A stretch of 64,000 nucleotides of DNA, from the NCBI GenBank assembly GCA_018873245.2, contig JAEMBT020000006.1:7399855-7463854 (forward strand), in the 5' to 3' direction. The translations under genes and the position numbers were made by a program. Shown here piece by piece: positions 35,121 to 45,950 of the stretch (position 1 is its first letter; each line of letters starts with the position of its first letter). The DNA is from Archegozetes longisetosus (lineage: Eukaryota > Arthropoda > Arachnida > Sarcoptiformes > Trhypochthoniidae). Below the pieces are notes generated by a model. It saw nothing but the letters and a program-made list of their open reading frames with translations, had not been told where the DNA came from and searched no databases.

Positions 35121-35351
35121 TTTGTCAATAATTAGATATCAATTAGTTGTCAATTAGATGTCAATTGTTTATCAAAAGAGTATTCAAAACGTAACACATA
35201 ACACGTGTTCAGACGATCAGTCAATTCGAGTCATATGTGAGTCACGTGTCATTCATCAACTCAAATCTGACTGAGAGTTCACTTTTGTAAACATTTATAA
35301 TTAAAATTATCTCAATCTTTTCATCATTTTAATATCTTATTCGAAAATATA
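35121..35351. promoter_or_regulatory. Shared WDR55/KTI12 promoter with two CACGTG boxes
   Basis: The 231 bases between two divergent start codons contain AACACGTGTT (core 35202-35207, a 10-base palindrome) and GTCACGTGTC (core 35243-35248). Paired E-boxes in so small a gap suggest bHLH-type control of both genes. This is motif evidence only. Confidence 0.4.
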
Positions 35352-36182
35352 ATGCCTTTAATAGTGATGTGCGGAATACCATTGAGTGGAACAACTCTTA
35401 CAACTCAGAAAATAAGCGATTATTTCGAAGAAAAGCATGAACTAAAGCCAATTATAATATCAGATGAAATCAAATTTAATGAATTCAAACGTGATATTTT
35501 GTACACAAAGTCATCTATTGAGAAACAACTGAGAGGTTGGCTTAAGTCAGAAGTCGAACGACAACTCAACGCAGACAATTTAGTTATAATGGATGCAAAA
35601 AATTACATAAAAGGATTTCGATATGAATTGTATTGCAGTTCGAAAGAAAGAAAAACGACTCATTGTGTGATTGAATGTGCAGTCAATTCAGATATAGCTT
35701 GGAGTAGAAATGATAACAGAACTGATTCTTCTGATAAGTACTCAAAAGAAACTTTTGACGCTTTGGTCCAAAGATATGAAGCGCCAGACTCTAGAAACAG
35801 GTGGGATTCGCCACTATTTGTCATCAATTCAAACGATGAAATACCTTACGACGAGATAATGGCAGCTCTTTATAAGAGGAATGCTCCGAAACCTAATCAA
35901 TCGACTCAATCACAGCCTCTAACTTCTACTAATTTTTTGTATGAGTTGGACTGTAAGACACAAGAAGTGATCAAAATTATTCTTAACTCGACACAAAGCG
36001 GACAATTGAGAAATATAGTAATACCAAATGCAAAAGAAACTGTTAATTTGAATAAATCATTATCTATCGCAGAGTTGAGTAAATTGAGGCGACAGTTCAT
36101 CAACTATTCTAAAATGCATCCCATTTCTGACAATCAATCGATTGTCAGCTTATTTGTTCAATTCATTAACAAAAGTATATGA
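35352..36182 (+). CDS. KTI12: KTI12, Elongator-associated P-loop protein
   Basis: A partner of the Elongator complex in wobble-uridine tRNA modification; the family is related to the tRNA kinase PSTK and normally binds ATP. The gene is intronless, 276 residues. Family motifs are all present: MPLIVMCGIPLSGTT at the start, NYIKGFRYELYC, RYEAPDSRNRWDSPLF, NQSTQSQPL and the C-terminal IAELSKLRRQFINYSKMHP. The striking change is in the P-loop: most members read GxPxSGK(S/T), but here the lysine codon is ACA (Thr), giving GIPLSGTT. That lysine contacts the ATP phosphates, so nucleotide binding or hydrolysis may be weakened, or another residue may substitute. The rest of the protein looks under normal constraint. 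It shares a 231-base promoter with WDR55. Confidence 0.95.
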   Translation: MPLIVMCGIPLSGTTLTTQKISDYFEEKHELKPIIISDEIKFNEFKRDILYTKSSIEKQLRGWLKSEVERQLNADNLVIMDAKNYIKGFRYELYCSSKERKTTHCVIECAVNSDIAWSRNDNRTDSSDKYSKETFDALVQRYEAPDSRNRWDSPLFVINSNDEIPYDEIMAALYKRNAPKPNQSTQSQPLTSTNFLYELDCKTQEVIKIILNSTQSGQLRNIVIPNAKETVNLNKSLSIAELSKLRRQFINYSKMHPISDNQSIVSLFVQFINKSI

Positions 36183-36344
36183 ATTTACAAATAATATGCT
36201 TTGAGATATGAACTTTCAATTAATAGACAATTAAATATTTATGTTTTCATGAATTCAATGATTTTTTGACCATTTATTAGTTTTCACACTTAAACATGAG
36301 TTATAAAATTATATGCAATATAATATAGAAATAAAATGATTTCT

Positions 36345-37805
36345 TTAAATTTCTGCCTTAAATTCATCTTCATTTTCAGTTAAACAAATCGATTCAACAA
36401 AACTATCCCATTGTTGAGCATTGGATTCAAGTTCTGCTAATTTAACTGTTAGTTCAGAGAGATCTCCAGAAGAGTCACCGCCACTACACGTGAATGTGGG
36501 TGAAGGACCATTGAAGAAAGAACCCAATTCGTGCTGCTCTTCAGGTGCAAAGGGAGCCTTCAGCTCAACGAATACGAACGAATCACCGGATGAGGAATAG
36601 ATTGGCGATGAGGCGATACTGCTTTTTTCAGTTTTGTTTTTTGTTGGTATAAATATGGGATCTGATTTTGATGAAATTTTTGGTGATGATTCGTCAACAG
36701 TTACCTTCTTTCTGGAAGAATCAATTGTGTCTTCACTAAATAACAGTTTACTAAATGGCGCGTCAGGTAGTAATGAAAGCGTCTCTTGATCTAAAATGAT
36801 TGAAAAGTCAAAATTTAATTTTGTCAAAATTTTGCTAAAAATTATTAAAACATATACTGGTATTGGTGGAGGCTGCGAACGCGGCCATCAATGGTTTACT
36901 AGGATCACGTTCCTCTAAATTTTTCAGTCTTTCTTCTTTCTTGAAGTGGTCATTTTTGACAGGCATTAGCTGCGGACTCTTTGGGATGGAAGTTGTATTG
37001 GTTATGTTGTTATTATCGCTAATAGTCTTAGAAGCGATAGTCATATCAGTGCGATATGCGAGTGAAACATAGAGTTGATTGTACGCACTCTTTATAGAAC
37101 CCAAATGCTTAATAGACGAAAAGCGTTCTGCCTCTTCTTCGCTACTAAATATATCACTTTCGTCATCGCATCGATAGACCCGATAGCAGATCACGTAAGA
37201 GTCCGCGCTCTGACCTCTGACACTCAGTTTATAAGCAGGTGTCGCGCGAGTTAGCTATAAATATAAAAAATGATTCAAGGGTTAAAATATGAAATATTCG
37301 ACATCTTACTGAGTGTTTAGTCAGAAACAAGTAAATATGAACTAAGGTTAGTTTAATAGCTTACCGAGATGAGTGACTTCAACATTAAGCTCATTCGATT
37401 GTAAATATTATATATGATAAGGGTAGGACTGTTTGGTTGCGATTGAGTTTGATTGGAGTCTTCAATAGATTGATTTGAAACAAACCAATATTCAAGAATC
37501 ATCGAGTTTCCTTCATTAGACTTGAGAGAGATTTCGCAACAAATTTTCCAATCACTCCTAACACTAATAAACGAATTATTAGTAGACTTCTGACCAGAAT
37601 CCAAATCATGTGCAATGGATTCGATGCATTTTTTGGTTTGTTCATTAATGTCTTTGATATCATTGATGGCTAAATTGAACCAATCGTTACCAGTTGGGTT
37701 GCATTGGGTGGCAACGCGTTGTGATCCAAGTCTAGACTGAACGATGACCTGAACAGTTTTTAGCACAAAATGTCGCACAAACTTTTCCAAGTCTTTCACT
37801 GACAT
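36345..37805 (-). CDS. ATG13: Autophagy-related protein 13
   Basis: The HORMA-domain regulator of the ULK/Atg1 kinase complex that starts autophagy. Three exons (37805-37365, 37254-36858, 36790-36345) join to 427 residues (human 517). The HORMA domain begins DLEKFVRHFVLKTVQVIVQ and includes SPTGSDWF-like PTGNDWFNLAI, CCEISLKSNEG, IYNRMSLMLKSLIS, then LTRATPAYKLS and YVICYRVY. A disordered, Ser/Asn/Lys-rich middle follows. The tail DSFVFVELKAPFAPEE matches the LIR (Atg8-binding) region of vertebrate ATG13. The last residues (LESNAQQWDSFVESI) match the C-terminal ULK1-binding peptide. The gene is head-to-head with PGAP2. Confidence 0.94.
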
Positions 37806-38292
37806 TTTAGTGATGTTTTACTCATTTATCTCTATTTATATGCTGTTAATATTGACAATCATGTGATTCATCTATTGACAAATGTTTTAAATCAATACTA
37901 AAGCTTTGACCAAAAATAACAAATCATTTATTTATTTTTTTATAGTTTTGGTTTATTAATAAACTGGAAACTGGTTTAATTTGAATTAATTATAATGATA
38001 ACACGTGTAAACAACTGAAATCGTTATTAATAGAAACTTAATCTATAGTAACCAACAGTACGAGTTATCATAAATAATGCAGTCTTTCAAAGCCAGTCAA
38101 TTCAATGCTGAAAATCATCTGTTTTCCTGATCACATCAAAGCCATTACGGCGTCGCTACGCATGCGCTTTAACTTCACTTTCAATGTTTACATTTAAAGT
38201 GTGTGTGATAAGCGTTTGGTCATAATTAGGATCAAAATTCTCATTTAATTTCATTATATATTAATACAAATGTCTTAATCTGGTTGAAAGCA
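37806..38292. promoter_or_regulatory. Shared ATG13/PGAP2 promoter with a CACGTG box
   Basis: A 487-base divergent gap containing ACACGTGT (core 38002-38007). A GC-richer patch at 38130-38180 (CATTACGGCGTCGCTACGCA) may mark the promoter core on the PGAP2 side. No coding sequence is seen. Confidence 0.35.
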
Positions 38293-39085
38293 ATGGATTA
38301 CCCTTATAGACCACTAGGCCAACCAACAGAGAGTCCGATATCACTGAAGATTCCGTTTTCTTCGATCGCAATCACAACTGTCTCACTTCCTTTGGTTGCT
38401 TTTGTGTATTGCATAGTTTGGTCACTTATGTTTAACTTTCAGTCTTCGACATCAACTCATTGTGGAGTTAACAACTATTTGCCATCAATCAGTTCAGCCA
38501 TCGGATCATTTAGTCCACAGAAACATGTGTGGCGTCTAGCGATTGGTTTGCATTCGACGCCAAGATATCTGTTAGCAATTATGTACTTTAATAGACTTAA
38601 ATCATTACCTATTTTGATATTAAATATAATTGAAGTGACTTCATTAGTCGGTCTCACTTTCATCTCGTCCACAGATAACTACCGTAAGTCTAATCGCAAT
38701 CAGCATCAATCCTATCCCTATTGTTGTATTATAAAAGTTTTTTCTAATGTTGCTTTCATAATTGATAGCATTTCACGCCAAATGTTTCATAACATTCATG
38801 ATATCGGCGTTGATTGGTATGTTTAGTCATTTACGTAAGTCTCAAAAGTCCAGAATTAGAAAATATATGGCAATAACTAACATAAGTGCCGGCATTTGTG
38901 CGGTTTATTTTTTCACTCGTCATAATTGGTATTGCGAGACAGGAGTTTATACTTTATTTGCATTGTGCGAATATTTAGTTGTTTTAAGTAATATGTTGTT
39001 CCACTTTCAAGCTTATTATGATTTTCAAGACGTTAATCTGTGTTTTATTAGCAATAGACGTGAATCTGTAAATTATTCCGCTTAA
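38293..39085 (+). CDS. PGAP2: Post-GPI attachment to proteins factor 2
   Basis: A Golgi membrane protein of the Frag1/DRAM/Sfk1 family that is needed for fatty-acid remodelling of GPI anchors. Two exons (38293-38683 and 38769-39085) join (STDNY then PFHAKCF) to 235 residues. Hallmarks are PLVAFVYCIVWSLMF in the first membrane helix, the lumenal HCGVNNYLPSISSAIG, then WRLAIGLHSTPRYLLA, later VYFFTRHNWYCETGVYTLFA and a short cytosolic tail after LFHFQAYYDF. About five to six hydrophobic segments are visible. The start is set by the first ATG in frame; codons just upstream do not match the family. Confidence 0.95.
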
Positions 39086-39590
39086 ATTATTAAAATTATA
39101 GATTTGTTTAACTTGATTTTGCAATTTTCAATTGTTTTAGTTTACTATTTCTTGAATTCCAGTCCAAACTTTTATGTGAAGCTCTCAAACCCTAAAACTC
39201 AATGAATCCTATTTCTAATATACACGTAATTTATATCTGACCAGCGCGAATATTAAAACATTCTGCCTTTAAAATAATTTTTGAACCTTTAATTATTTTG
39301 CGATCACTTCTTTTTTCCGATCTCTCCTTAAAAGCAGATAAGTTGATAAAAATATTGATTGCTTTTTATTAAGTTCTCTTAAAAAATTGTATCACAAACA
39401 AAATGCATTATTGAGTTTTCACTCAATAGAACTAATGAAACAATTGGTCCGATTAATTATTAATTAACTAAATCAAAGATACTTCTGGTCTATTAATTGC
39501 AAATAATTTGAGGTATACTCAATTTGGAACAAATCTGAACTTAATTAGCAGTAATTAGTTTTAGTGGAAATAGTTGTCGAAGATATGTGA
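39086..39590. other. Convergent intergenic gap
   Basis: About 500 bases of AT-rich DNA between the stops of PGAP2 and PFAS. No gene or repeat of note. Confidence 0.5.
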
Positions 39591-42500
39591 CTAAGCAGTG
39601 AGACACCAATCGTAAGCATTTCTGAACATTTTAGCCCAAGGGCTAACTTGTAGAGATTTCCAACTTTTAGGCAGATAAGGCCACTGCCATAAGAACGTAG
39701 CTCTTTCTGGATGAGGCATCATTGCTAAGTGTCGACCATCACTACTGCAAATGCCTGCTACTCCGAGTTGACTTCCATTAGGATTCATGGGATACCTAAA
39801 CAAATTATTGGAATGTAAACAATGCATGAAAAGGAAACCTCAAAACAAATATTACTTAATATGTTATGCATAACTCAAACAAAAAGTAGTCTTACGTTTC
39901 AGTCCATTTGCCGTTGTCGTCGACATAACGCAAAGCAATGCAATTATTTTGCTCAATTGTCTGTAGAATATCTTCATTAATATAAGTAAACTTTCCTTCT
40001 CCGTGTGCCACCCAAGCCCCCATCACAGACGAGTGCATGTCTTTAAGCATAATTGCATTAGTGTTTTGTTCAATCTTAACCGAAACAAAACGACTTTCAT
40101 ATCTTTCCGAATCATTATGCGTAAGAAGCGTTGCCTGACTTCCTAAAAGTCATATAAACATATTTAGCTCAAGCCTTGTTCTCAAAATCATTATTACCAT
40201 CACTTAGTGATCCGACCCAACCCAACAAAGCCATGAGTTGACATCCATTGCACACGCCAAGAGAGAAAGTGTCTTTTCTGGACTTGAATCTCTTCAACTG
40301 CTGTTCAATAGTGTCATTAAATTTCATGGTGGCGGCCCACCCGCGAGCACTTCCGAGTACATCAGCATAAGAGAAGCCTCCAGGGAATATAAGCCCTCTG
40401 AAGGCTTCTAACGTTAGATTTCTTTTGCCTAATATATCAGTAATGGTTACATCAGCCACTTCGAAGCCTACCATATATAGACTGGCAATCATTTCTCTGT
40501 CACCATTGATTCCCTCTTCCCTAATAACAGCCACACGCGGAGCAGACTTGAAGTGAGAATCAATATCTGACAATAATTCAATAAAATCAACGTTATTATT
40601 AATGACTCGACAGGGATATAGTCTTATTCCTCACTTATATTAATCTCGTTGGGATCGTATGTCAGCTGCCATTGAGGTGCTTTTCGGGTTTTGAGTCCTT
40701 CTTTCTCAGCCTTAACACAATTATAATTTGCCTGTAATTTCTCCAGTTCGAAACTTGTCTCTTCCCATATATCTCTCAATTCTGTCATTTTTTCCTAATT
40801 AAAAAATATAGTTATAGTTTTGCTTTCGCTTTGCCTACTCATCTCAAATAGTACTTACTTTGAGAACTGTTTGATTATTCACATTGATTATAACCAAATC
40901 TTGATTTTCTAATCCATTGCCAATGACTTGCGCCTCAATTCCAATATTTTCAAAGTTTTTCAGCACACTCGATAAGGAGTTCTCTTGTACTTCAATAACT
41001 ACTCCACATTCTTCAGCAAATAATAAATCTATGTCTGTATTATCTTTAGACATAATATTGACTTGAATGCCACAATTAGTAGCAAAAGCCATTTCCAACA
41101 GGCATGTAATGAGGCCTCCATCGCTTATATCATGGCCTGCTGTGCAGATTCCAGTTTTAATTAGAAGCTGAACTAAATTGAAGCAATCTCGCAATAATTC
41201 AGGTTTATCCAAATCGGGACATTCATCACCAACTTGACCGAACACTTGTGCGAGTGCTGAGGCTCCAACTCGTAACCTTTGACTACCACTTAGGTTGATA
41301 TATAACAACTTGCAGTTGTCAATCCTGAGCTCAGGTGTCACTTTTAATCTAATATCAGGTACAGGCGCGTAAGCACTGATGACCAAAGTTCCCGGGGATT
41401 TAACGATTTCATGACCATTTGTTAACTTGACTTTAGCTGCCATCGAAAGTGAATCTTTTCCTCCATCAATGCCAATATGTAATTGGTTCATTACTTTGCA
41501 CATGGCCCGACAAGTTTCTACTAGTTTGGCTCCTTCTCCTGTTATTTATAGAAATCATTTATAACAGTTAAGAATAATTGGGAAAAATAACCTATATTAG
41601 ATACTAGTTTATCGAATTATTCATTTTGAGAGTTAAAGTGACAAACAGTTGGTACCTTCCAGCTTTGCAGCCCACATCCAATTGCCAGAACATTTAACGT
41701 CATCCAATTCAGTTATTGCGCAAAACATCAAATTAGTTATAGCTTCGGCTACTGTAAGTCTTCCATTTGCTCCTGGAGATATCAGTCCTTTAATTGGTTG
41801 CTCACCAATAGAAGTAGCGCTTCCGCTCAAATTGAAATAATTTAAAGCAATCACTGCATAATCTGCTAATGGCGTATGAAGTGGACCAACACATTGTTGT
41901 TGAGCTACTAGACCTGCAAATACAATATACTATTCAAGTAATAGTTGATACTAAGATTTAAGTTTTCATTAATCCATTACCAGTTACACTTCTGTCAACT
42001 TTATTAGTCAAATATCTCTTTGAAGCAACTGATGGCAGTCGAAGAACACGATTCAATGCAGTTAATAGTTTCAAATTATCAGGTAGTTGAAGCGGTCTCA
42101 AAAGAGGTGGCACACTTTTCATATTGAATACTTTACGAGGCATAGATCCCAAGACATGTTTGAGATCCAAATGGACGGGATGCTTCTTATTTGTTTCGTT
42201 TTGGTCGCCTTCAATAAGTGTTATGTGTCCGTCTCCTGTTATAGTGCCCACAAAATCGATTTGGCATTTTTCACGTTCACCTATTTTCCGAAGCAACTCA
42301 TGATCCTCTTGTCTGACTAGAATCGCATTACTTTCTTGATATTCTGCTCCCCATAATTCCAACACATTGATTGTGTTGTCTCCTAAAGTGAATCTATTTG
42401 TATAAATTTTCGCTCCCATTGGATCAACAATTTCTTTGAGTACGTTTCCATTACCACCCGCTCCCTGATCGTGAATCGATTGAATTGGATTATAATCTAA

Positions 42501-44890
42501 AGTGATATTATTGGTATAGAGTTATCTGATGATAATATTGATGATATTGTTAATGGGAATAACCTGAATATTCAATGCATGCTCTGATAAGTCGATTGAG
42601 CTTCTGTTCCATTTCTGCGTCTCCTCTCTGTACAGCTCCAAAGTCAAGATCTTGATTTTCCTCATCACCTGAATTAATAGACTTATGAAAAGAAGTTGAG
42701 ACATAAAACAAATAATCAAACCTTGAATTTCAGTAGAACTGGCAGCTCCTCCTCCGACTCCAATTCTGTGATAGAGAGTTATAATAATAATCAAATTATT
42801 AATAAGACATGTATTCCTAACCTATAGACAGGTCCACCAACTTTCGCGACAGACATTCCAATTTCTGGACTCTTTTTTCCTACATATCTATCATCGATAG
42901 TACCAATTCCTCCGCTAAACATTATCGGTTTAATCCATTCAATTCTTTCGTCTACGAAGAAGTAAAGAGTTTTTGGGAACTGAATTGATTGCAAACAAAC
43001 GCAGACATACTGTTGGGCAATCTTTGTCCAAAGCTTCTGGCAAATCCAGCTAAAACAGGTTCACCGAATTTATTGCCATAATCAGAGGCTCCATTGCTAG
43101 CTTCGATGCAAACTTGGACTGGAAGCGCAAAGTTATTTGGGTAAACTTGATTTTTGTCCTCCCACTCCAAATCATAACCGGGAATGTGTAAGTTTCCGAA
43201 ACAATACCCTGCAGTGGCAGCGATCACATGTGCTCCGCGACCTTTATTTAATTGGATTCAATGCAATTTATTGGTATTTAGATAGTGTCTAGTTTTTACC
43301 TGCGCTTTGCACGTCTCTAATACGACCTCCAGTTCCTAAATAGAAATAATATTTATTCAATATTGACGTTAATTTATAACTACTAACAAGTAAGAATAAA
43401 CAGACCGATTAAGTATTAAGAATTTCAGTTCAAAACATTATTAATATGCGAATTAGTAACAGTTCAGTACTTTCTAATACTTTTTATCATTTCTTTAGAC
43501 TTTTATCAGTTCTCCAGATGTTTCTTTTATCAATTTTTAGACTTATATGTGAAGGAAAAGTCATGATAAGTAATAACTGATGGAATTAGAGTAAGAGGAA
43601 AAGTCGTAAAAAATGAGAAAGTTCTATAATTATAAGAATATTATTAAGATGATGATGGATTACTAGCCTGTAGTGGCACCAGGAAAGGGCGCAACACCAG
43701 TTGGAAAATTGTGCGTTTCAGCAGTAAATATAATGTGACGCGTTAAGTTATTCTCAATTTTTACTAATGAGGCTTCACTCGAATTCACAGGAAGCAATAT
43801 TTTAAGAGAAGAAAACCCTTTGATTGCACTCGAGTTATCGTTAAATTTAATAACGTTGTTCTCATTCGTATGCCGTTGAGTATCAGCCACTAATTCAATC
43901 AGCGACTTATCAATCTCTTGGCCATTAATCACGATTCTTCCCTATCAATTAATTATTCGAAATAGATGTGGGTTATATATTTCAAATCTGTCTTATTTTA
44001 AATATCTTATAAGCTAAAAGAGTTTCAATAAATGAGGGGTACTTTAAAAAACCAGTGTCGAGAGTGTTCTGAATTTGACTGTGCCAAATCAAAGCATTCG
44101 ACTGATGTTGGATTGCGTTTCAGTGTGTCTCGAAATAGTTTTGTATAATAGTTAATATCCCATTCGTCAAACGATAAACCAAGTTGATCACTGATTTCAC
44201 GAAGTGCTTCCTCTCCCCTATTAATAATGTCAATTTCGATCCATGGCTCACTTTTGATGGGCAGCTCGAACGATCGGATCGGTTTGGTGTATCTTTCTTC
44301 AGTCATTCGATCGTGTAAGTTACTCACGATATGAGACTCTGTTTTGTCGTCAATTTTGCCCTTTTTTCAAATGAAAATATAAGAATAGAAGAAGGAATCG
44401 AACAGTTATAAATAATTTGAAGAGTGAGATCACCTCATATTTGATTAGATACAGAATACTTCTCTCGATTCTGTTTATTTTTTTACCGAGATCTACAGCT
44501 GCACAAATCGAAACTGCATTTGTAGAGAATGCTGTACTAAAGTTGAGTCGAGGGCCTATTTCAATAAATAAGCCATTTTCAACTAGTGATGACTTATCCC
44601 CCAAATAAGAAGTTGCCGTTTCAACATTGCTATTAAAAGTAGGCGATAATACCCATTTCAGCTTTTCTTCTTCGTCTTTATTAAGTTTTCCTACAAAATT
44701 CGCAGCTATAAGTCTGAATTGAATGAGACAGTCAGTAAAATAACTTACCATTACATCCAACGTAATAACAGAACTCAGTCTCAATCGAAGTCAAATTACT
44801 TGCAATAGATTTCAACTTATGCAAAGTTTCACTAATTTTTCGATCACTGAGACCTGGCCTTTGGTAATATGTCAGAACTGTATTAGCCAT
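39591..44890 (-). CDS. PFAS: Phosphoribosylformylglycinamidine synthase
   Basis: The fourth-step enzyme of purine synthesis, turning FGAR, glutamine and ATP into FGAM. Sixteen exons on the minus strand join without error to 1320 residues (human 1338): 44890-44749, 44705-44434, 44336-44043, 43941-43668, 43335-43300, 43241-43011, 42951-42822, 42765-42722, 42668-42564, 42496-41981, 41913-41656, 41538-40859, 40794-40635, 40566-40198, 40142-39896, 39795-39591. The N-terminal PurS-like part includes [15 protein letters not shown]. The synthetase halves include [64 protein letters not shown] and [13 protein letters not shown]. The glutaminase end has the nucleophile Cys in [15 protein letters not shown] and the His-Glu pair in MMPHPERA. 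Exons 5 and 8 are only 36 and 44 bases. Intron 4 uses a GC donor (ACAG-GCTAGT) and is 332 bases, unlike its short neighbours. Confidence 0.97.
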
Positions 44891-45247
44891 GTTAAAGAGA
44901 CTGTCCTTGAGTTGAGCAAAAACTGATATAAGTGGTGGAAAACTTGTTGTTTTTATTGAATTTTATCAATTTATCGAAAAGTAAAGTGGATAAATGGTTC
45001 AAGGTTGGGGTCAGGTTCAGAGGGCAATCAATAAGGAATGAAATAGAAGATGAAAAGTAAATTACTAAATATTTTATTTTAAAATCAAGTTGAATGAAAA
45101 TTGTCTAAAATAATCAATATTACAATGAATATTGGTGTAATTACAATAAGTTTGAATTGATAATTAATAGGTATGATTTAAATGACAGCTTTGAATAAGA
45201 CTGTTTTCCACAAACGTATATCTTGGGCAAGTTAATCGTAAACAATT

Positions 45248-45306
45248 TTAATCAGTTTTAATCAGTTTTAGTCAGTTTTAATTAGTTTTAGTCAGTTGTA
45301 ATGAGT
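45248..45306. repeat. 10-base tandem repeat
   Basis: About six copies of CAGTTTTAAT with single-base changes (TAGTC, TAATT). Confidence 0.75.
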
Positions 45307-45649
45307 TAATTGGAGGCAAACTAAAAAGTTTGTTATAAACAAATTGACGAAATGTTCAATTATTTATAATAAGAATGTTATGTAATATAAAATATTGATA
45401 ATAATAAATATTATTAAATAAATAGAAAAAAAGCAACAAAATGTGAGAATGGACAAAATATGGATATGAGTCTTAACATATAACTATCACTTGGCAGTTA
45501 ATCAAAACAATTGGTTAATGTTCTGGTATTTCAATTGAAAATGAATAAAAAATCAGATATACGTTCTCTATTAATCACTTCCTAATTGTTTAGCAATACT
45601 TAATCACTTTTACAATAATTACAATGGCTTTACAATGAATAAAACGTTT

Positions 45650-45870
45650 CAACTTTCATAATGAATCAGTTCTCAAACTAGTAAAAGTCTCAACGACTAT
45701 CAATGAACTAGTTCTCAAGTGTGAACATTGGCAATGAATTAGTTTTCAAACTACTAAAAGCCTGAACGATTGGTAATAAGTGTGAACAATTGTGAACAAT
45801 TGTAATAAACCAGTTCTGAAACTAATAAAAATGTGAACTGAAAGTAATGTATCAGTTTAGAAACTAGTAA
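45650..45870. repeat. Degenerate minisatellite
   Basis: Phrases such as AATGAATCAGTTCTCAAACT, AGTAAAAGT and GTGAACAATTG recur about every 55-60 bases for roughly four rounds, with drift. It lies directly 3' of the last visible NELL exon. Confidence 0.55.
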
Positions 45871-45950
45871 AAGTTGAATTTGAAATTTGGAAAATAGGTG
45901 TATGATAGAAGTAAAACAGTAAATTGTAAACTGTAAACTGAAACTGTAAG

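Larger units (their letters stand above)
44891..45950. other. Repeat-rich gap between NELL and PFAS
   Basis: No gene seen. Two simple repeat arrays lie here: a 10-base unit (CAGTTTTAAT) at about 45248-45306 and a degenerate longer array at about 45650-45870. The 3' portion abuts the last visible NELL exon. Confidence 0.55.
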
